Part shown: positions 58,611-64,000 of the stretch, one piece after another
Layout of the letters: every line of letters starts with the position of its first letter
How positions within the stretch are numbered: the first letter of the stretch is position 1
Assembly (NCBI GenBank): GCA_030015575.1
Contig: JASDDO010000026.1
Span: 192,659,739-192,723,738, forward strand
Length of the DNA: 64,000 nt
Reading direction: 5' to 3'
Source: Agapanthus africanus
Lineage: Eukaryota; Streptophyta; Magnoliopsida; Asparagales; Amaryllidaceae
The notes under the pieces: model-generated
Told to the model about the DNA's origin: nothing
Database searches by the model: none
What the model saw: only the letters and a program-made list of their open reading frames with translations
Made by a program: the position numbers and the translations under genes

Positions 58611-58999
58611 CGCATATCCATTTGGAAAGATGAATCATTGGTCGTTGGGACCCACCACCTCTCCGAAGACGGTGAGAGATTACAACGCCATATATCGAAG
58701 GTGTTTAGGGATGTACCCTTTGAAACATGTCCCATTCATCAGGGGAAATAACAGATTGGAGCTTAAATTTCTAGCTGCTGAAAAGGTCTTTTTTTGCATT
58801 CGCGCACGTACGTCGCACGTATTGCGCATGGCGTGGGCACAAATGCATCGCATGTGTTGCGCATTTGGTGGGCGCATGTGCGTCGACGTAGCCCACATGG
58901 CACTTGCGCATATGCGCATTATGGGGGGCAGCTGAGGCCCAAATTTGGAGAACTAAGCTCCTTTGAGGACTAAATCCTCCTATTTTCTGAGTTGTATCC

Positions 59000-59043
59000 C
59001 CTCTTATTTATAGGGGAGTGTGCCTCTTATTTATAGGGGAGTG
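59000..59043 (+). repeat. 21-bp direct duplication with TATA-like core
   Basis: CCTCTTATTTATAGGGGAGT is repeated at 59000 and 59023 (21-bp unit including the next base) with two bases between. Confidence 0.85.
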
Positions 59044-59610
59044 GTAGAGAAGAGATCTCTTTTTTTCCTGATGTGGGACTAAAAATTTATCTTCCATGTT
59101 GTAGAGCATTATTTAGACTATGCGTGCATAGCATATTTGCTCATAAATTTTGATTCCGGAAGAGTTATGAGCCCCGTAATATATCAAATAGAAGGACTTT
59201 TCGAGACGCTTTTGATGTTATCAGAATTTAACTAATTTTCATTCGGGAATTTGGAAAAATACAGCCCAGAAAATACTGGTTTGTATTTTCTTAAGCGTAT
59301 TGTTTCCATTTGATATGTTAGGCTATTTTGCGTAGAAATTTTAGGCAGGAACAAATGCCTCCACTACTTTGTCTACGGAGGTATATACGTGGGTGAAGTA
59401 GTATAGAGTAGTGCATAGCATACGACTAATTTCGGGCAGACATATTGTACATAACCTTTATAACCTTAATCTAAGAAGATAACGAGAGGGCACTGGTGCT
59501 GGCATCTACAATTGACTCAAGTCATGATTCATAACAAATATAGTTCTAAACCCTGTGGCCCGTGTGTTGCACCTTTCTCTTTTTTATGGCGGCGTCAACT
59601 ACCAATTTTT

Positions 59611-60112
59611 TCATTGGTGGCCCATGAAATGTATACAAGAGTCAGCATAGACCTACTTGTAGGGCAGCGATGGCTTAGAAAAAGGGTTTATATTCCCGTT
59701 GCCTAAGGCTTTCCAACTTTATGAACCGTGAGGGTATCAAGAAGGATTTTCTACCTATGAATCGAGAGGATCTCATAGTTTTCCATCGCCTTAGAAAACA
59801 AGTTTATATTCTCCTTAGAAATCGTGAGGATTCCTAAGTGTCCATCACCTCCGTGAGTCGTAAGGATCTTACTCGGGTATTTTCTCCTTACGAGTTGTAA
59901 GGACCTGTAAATGGCATCTTTATTTCGTTGGTATCCAACTTTAAGGAACGTGGCCCGTGGATAGTATACAAGAGTCAGTCTTGACCTACTTGTAGGGCAA
60001 CGATGGTTTAGGAAACATGTTGATATCCTTGTCGCCTAAGGCTTTTCAACTTTATGAGCCGTGAGGGTCTCATAAAGATGTTTCTTCCTACGAGTCGAGA
60101 GGATCTCGCACG
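59611..60112 (+). repeat. Diverged direct repeat with recurrent GAGGATCTCA motif
   Basis: A unit of about 165 bp (GTATACAAGAGTCAG ... CGAGAGGATCTC) appears near 59630 and again near 59965, a spacing of 335. Within and between, words like CGTGAGGATCTCA recur about seven times (59728, 59763, 59824, 59857, 59891, 60058, 60094). Confidence 0.7.
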
Positions 60113-60304
60113 TGAAATATAAATAACCCCTTTCGATACAAGAGTCTGTTAGGTTTGTGTTACTGAGTTAAGTCCATCGTACCGTCACGTTGGGTGATAA
60201 ATTATCGACATGCGGTCCTTTAGGATCTTGCTCAAATAGCCCTGCATCTATCGTTTCTCTAATCCCTTTTGAGGCTGGACAAGACGTCTTCAAGTAGTCT
60301 TCTT

Positions 60305-62300
60305 TATTGGATATAGTGCCCTCAAGGAAATTATTGTAATTGCAGGCATGCGATTATGATAATTGAAGAAGGACCTATAAATGTAGAACAATTTTACTCG
60401 AGATGATAGTTTGCTATCTAGTTTATCTTTATCATTGATGTGTATACGTTTTACTTGTTATTACGTATTGCTAATATATAATGATAAAGCCTGTAGGATT
60501 CTTGCTTGACTACCCATATTATGATGGCGATCATATACATGAGAGCTGGGTAATCCATAAGCACATCCTTAAATGTCCCTAGTTGTGGGTGTATCGAGAC
60601 TGGGTATCGATATTCCGGAGTAGACTAATGTATACGTTTCAAGACCCCGATGAGGGGCGGTAGCCGGTCTCATAAGCCATTGGTGTTATGTCACCTAAGA
60701 TAGTATACAGGTGCTCACTGGAGGTGAGTACACCGGATGGACTCGCCGAGAACTTCTAGATAGTATTATATCTATCGTCAGATAGAAGTTCTCTAGTGGC
60801 ATGGGTACATGTTAGTCTTTTGACCTGAGATCGTCATTTGTCTCGTGTGAGTTCCCACTGTACTTAGATTACTATCTTACCATAGCTCAAGTGGAGTCGT
60901 GCAAACAAGTTTTAGTTGGGTACAGTCCTGAGCCACATGAAGGCAGTGAACGATTGTCAAGGATTCGTCTTTCCTGGTATTAGGAGTCAATGTTGCGCTG
61001 TGTTCGGTTAGCCATCACCCTAAATCTGTGGCCATGGTGGATGGGGTTTACTGATATGAGTTCGGTAGTTTCTTAGTTGGTGATGAGCTTGACTCCGACA
61101 CGACTTATCAGGTTATTAGGGGTTTGACGTTTTCTACCCCCTATACCTGGTATGCGATACTCTTAGACGAAGAGACCGGAATATACGGAGATTGTCACAA
61201 TCAGGATCAGTAGGGTACGGACGGACTTGATTGTCAACCTCCCTTTCGGCATATACCTGGGTAGCCGTTACTTACAGCCAGTGTCGCTGATGTGCTTATG
61301 GTTATGGATTTATCCAGTATTCACTGCCAGCGTATTGTCGAGTCCTTAGAGTCCTAAACATAGGGTTTTCCCGATTCAGGTGATATGATATAGATGACGT
61401 ATGTTGGTATATAAAAGGGTCCGATTAAATATGTGTACATGCTACACGGACTTTAATCGGACGGTTGATAATACTAGCGGCTTAGAATTAAGCCGGATTA
61501 TTAAATCAATTTTTGATTTATTGATTTATATATATTTTTTAATATGTGTGTTCTAATATTATTGTTCACTATTCATTCTCTTTCTTGGCTATTCATATTT
61601 TTATATGGATATGCGTATATGTATTTCGATACGTATACCGGGTTGTATTCCGTATTTATACGGAATTTGTTCTAGAAGATTGACACCTCATTTGTGAATA
61701 TTCATTTATAAATATTCATGAAATGAGGTGGAAGGTGGGGTGGCTTTGAGCGTGGTTGAAGACATGTAGAGAGGAATGTGCATTCATTTGTTTATTACAA
61801 AAGGTTATGATATTGTATTTTGTATGGTTGAAAACAATATGGCACTCTTCATTCATTCCTTCAAGCTATTACTTGCTCATTCTAGTGATGGCTACGTTTC
61901 CTCACCTCCTCCCCCTTCTTCATTACTTGCTCTCTTGAGCATTAGAATAGAGAGAAAATCATAGTGGAAAATCCCAACATGCCCACTCTCCATTCATAGC
62001 GAGTTTGAAGCGTCGGTTGCTTCATTAGGTGAAGTTGGAGCTTGCATCGGTTCCCTCAGGCGGATCATCTTTGGTAAGGGCGGTCTCCATTCAATCTTGT
62101 TCCGAATGGCATACAAGGAGTTTGGAGGAGTCTTCCACGATTGAGTGAACACGCATCAAAGGTTGTATTCCCTAAAAGTTTGCTAGTTTTGTTGTTTGGA
62201 TAGATCACTAGGGATTAGTTTCTAGTTGCCCACATGTAAATTTTTGTTTTCGGTTTTGCATTGGCCACAGCTCCGGCGGTGAGGGCATTAGGAACTTTCA
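60305..62300 (+). repeat. R 5' LTR (about 1996 bp)
   Basis: Starts TATTGGATATAGTGCCCTC, with TA where relatives have TG, and ends GGAACTTTCA before a primer site like Q's. An inverted repeat lies at 61684-61730 and the LTR core near 60955-60990. Confidence 0.8.
61684..61730 (+). repeat. Inverted repeat in R LTR
   Basis: Outer arms CACCTCATTT/AAATGAGGTG and an inner pair GAATATT/AATATTC. The outer arms agree with Q, the inner arms differ. Confidence 0.8.
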
Positions 62301-62301
62301 A

Positions 62302-62314
62302 TTGTATTAGAGTC
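62302..62314 (+). other. R degenerate primer binding site
   Basis: TTGTATTAGAGTC, compared with TGGTATTAGAGCC in Q. Three differences suggest decay. Confidence 0.55.
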
Positions 62315-62441
62315 AACCCATACACATAAAACTAGTTCGCATTACTTTAGAATTCATCACAAAACAATTTTCCCCCGTCGGTTTTCAGCCTCAAAATCCA
62401 GCGACGTTTGGTTACAGAACTGAGTTTTGAAGCTTGTTCTC

Positions 62442-62658
62442 GATCCCCGGAGCTCTCATTTCGGAACAGGGACTCCGTAGGGGATTGTGGGTTACCCGTA
62501 GAGTCTCGGGGAACCATTTTCAAAGTCGTTTTTCGAAAATTAGTCATTGTTTTTCATGGCTGAATTATGTTTTGTTGTTGCTGTCCAAAACTGAACTGAT
62601 TTGCATGTTCTGATCCCCGCGGGCTCTTGGTTTGGACCGAGAACCCGTGAGGCGGATC
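62442..62658 (+). other. Two hairpins in R leader near primer site
   Basis: GATCCCC-GGAG ... CTCC-GTA-GGGGAT (62442-62486) and a longer imperfect one from GATCCCCGCGGG to CCCGTGAGGCGGATC (62612-62658), at 130-350 bases past the primer site. Confidence 0.65.
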
Positions 62659-63541
62659 AGGGATACCCTGGGGAGTTACCGGGAGCCGTGGATGGGTCGT
62701 TTGGACACTTTGTATTGCAAAAAGTTTGGTTTTTTGGATGTTGAAGTGCACTGATGTTTGGTCATTTGGAATTTTGAGTGTTTGCTTCTGGGTGATGAAT
62801 TCTATGGTCATGGGTTTCGTATCTGTGTATATGTGTTGTTTAATGTCGTCTAATTGCTATATACTCAATTAGACAGGATTGCACACTTTTTTCTATTACC
62901 TATTTCTGTGGATATATATATATCTTGTTTATGATTTAGCGGATTGTCGTGTTGGATAGCCCCTCATGCGATTGCTTGTAAAATTTTGATTTATATTATT
63001 TTATTCATTTGTTCGGGACGAGCTCCAACATGTGGTCACCGTTTTCATATTATGTATATTCTTTAATTGGGGCTCGACCAGGATACGGTCGTTGTCACCC
63101 TTGTATACATTTCATTTCTGTACTAGGATTAACCCAGGAAAAGTGCTCGAGTAGCCGGGTTCTAGAGTGCAGCAGGTGGCCATCTCATGGAGTTGAGACT
63201 GGGACGCCTCGCTCTAGAATTGGCGGGTTTCTCGCCGCACTTTTAGGGGTTATAGAATCGACCCGCGGAGGGGTGTATAAGTTACCGGATTCTAGAAAGT
63301 GACGGGCGACCGATTCATGTCATTGAGGGCAAGTTACCCAATTTCTAGAATTAGCAGGTGGCTTGTCGCACTCGTAAGGGTCTAGGATCGACTTTGTACG
63401 GGCTATCCACACGACCGGGGAAGTCACGTTTCATTTTCCGCTCAGAAGAAACGCGGGGCTCCAAGTTTATCTGCTATTCCATATTATTTGTAGCATGCCT
63501 GTGATAATTATAATTTTCCTGTGATGACGATTATTTGCCTG

Positions 63542-63579
<38 letters not shown>

Positions 63580-64000
63580 TTCTATATGTTTTGCATCCGC
63601 GGTAGCCCTGTCCCCGCCCTGCCGTAAGTTAAGTAACTTTACGGTGAAAACCCGGTACCCCGTGGAGAATGCAGATGGCATATAAAAGCATGCTATTTTG
63701 GTTGTTTCCGGTGTTTCTTAGAAACTTGTTTTGATAGGATCGCATTATATGTTCAATGCAAAGGAAAACAAATCTATTTGATGTTGTCGGAACCAATTTT
63801 TAAAACTACTCGGTTTTATTCAAAACTCTAGTCATATTCTTTTGCTTTGCATTGAGGTATTCGGTTAGGAATATCCTGCACCTCATTCTATGAGGAAAGA
63901 GCCTTGATCCCTTCATGGGGAGTTTGCTCTTAAGCAAAAGTTCATATTACTAGTTTTAAAAAGCGGAGCCTAAACCACTCTATTTCAAATCCACTCGAGT
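62659..64000 (+). other. R leader, remainder
   Basis: It contains the related blocks with GGCGGGTTTCTCGCCGCA (63130-63390), a TA microsatellite (about 63545-63579), the small hairpin (63622-63644) and one copy of the leader repeat (about 63850-63950). No gene seen; the frame at 63009-63302 lies across the blocks. Confidence 0.75.
63622..63644 (+). other. Small conserved leader hairpin (R)
   Basis: CCGTAA pairs with TTACGG. Compared with P (CGTTAG/CTAACG) one T-A pair is replaced by A-T, so pairing is kept. Confidence 0.65.

Larger units (their letters stand above)
58611..60304. other. Unclassified spacer between P and R
   Basis: Not matched to any element in the window. It contains a GCGCA-rich stretch (58796-58925), a 21-bp direct duplication with TATTTATAGG (59000-59020 and 59023-59043), and a repeated motif field (59611-60112). 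The TATTTATAGGGGAG words and nearby GATGTGGGACT would suit an LTR promoter of another element, but I cannot show ends. The open frame 58558-58935 begins inside P's LTR and has no domain I know. Confidence 0.6.
60305..64000 (+). mobile_element. R: 5' part of a copia element
   Basis: 5' LTR 60305-62300, degenerate primer site from 62302, then leader to the edge. The leader has the family plan (two hairpins after the primer site, related blocks, small hairpin, leader repeat). Gag and pol would lie to the right of the window. It is closest to Q. Confidence 0.78.

Noticed and set aside
58558..58935. 125-aa open frame as a host gene
   Set aside because: It starts inside P's 3' LTR and runs through GCGCA-rich sequence; no recognisable domain.
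63545..63579. TA repeat as a functional site
   Set aside because: A simple microsatellite; nothing in the context supports a role.

Overview
This 64 kb window is plant repeat DNA made of LTR retrotransposons inserted into one another. I recognise no host gene, tRNA, rRNA or CRISPR array. The Ty1/copia elements with initiator-methionine-tRNA primer sites, the Athila-like Ty3/gypsy element with an aspartate-tRNA primer site, and 2-kb LTRs all point to a flowering plant with a repeat-rich genome. The species cannot be read from the sequence.

Layout (names are mine). T (1-4769, + strand) is the 3' part of a copia element: pol with two stop codons, then a 3' LTR. It appears to sit inside the 3' LTR of O (4770-43814, - strand), a copia element with a full gag. 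O is split by two insertions. A (5412-25034, -, target duplication ATATA) lies in O's 3' LTR, and I (26245-36838, -, target duplication TTAAG) lies in O's reverse transcriptase. A's own 3' LTR is split by G (5995-15220, -, target duplication AGAGT), an Athila-like element that carries gag and protease but no reverse transcriptase or integrase. O in turn lies inside Q (43815-48623, -). P (48647-58610, +, target duplication CGCAT) is a complete copia element with a badly decayed pol. After an unclassified 1.7-kb spacer (58611-60304) comes R (60305 to the edge, +), seen as a 5' LTR plus leader. The order of insertion is Q, then O, then T, A and I, then G within A.

The six copia elements are related and share an unusual plan: LTRs of about 2.0-2.2 kb and an untranslated leader of about 2-3 kb between primer site and gag. 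A, I, Q and P have no gag. The leader runs to the usual gag start site, but the start codon is lost or quickly followed by a stop, and protease sequence follows (in Q that part is outside the window). I nevertheless has two LTRs of 2233 bp that read identical base for base, so it moved recently, presumably with Gag from a relative such as O.

The leaders and LTRs carry conserved structure that coding features do not explain. (1) Three copies of a 17-base motif able to form a 5-bp hairpin occur in all five leaders long enough to show it; the loop is family-specific but (nearly) identical among the three copies of one element, and spacing is fixed near 93 and 84 bases. (2) A GC-rich long hairpin lies about 190 bases after the primer site. 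(3) A small hairpin has a compensatory base-pair change. (4) A large inverted repeat with unrelated sequences sits at about the same place in every LTR. I regard the triple hairpin array together with the gag-less lineage as the most interesting content.
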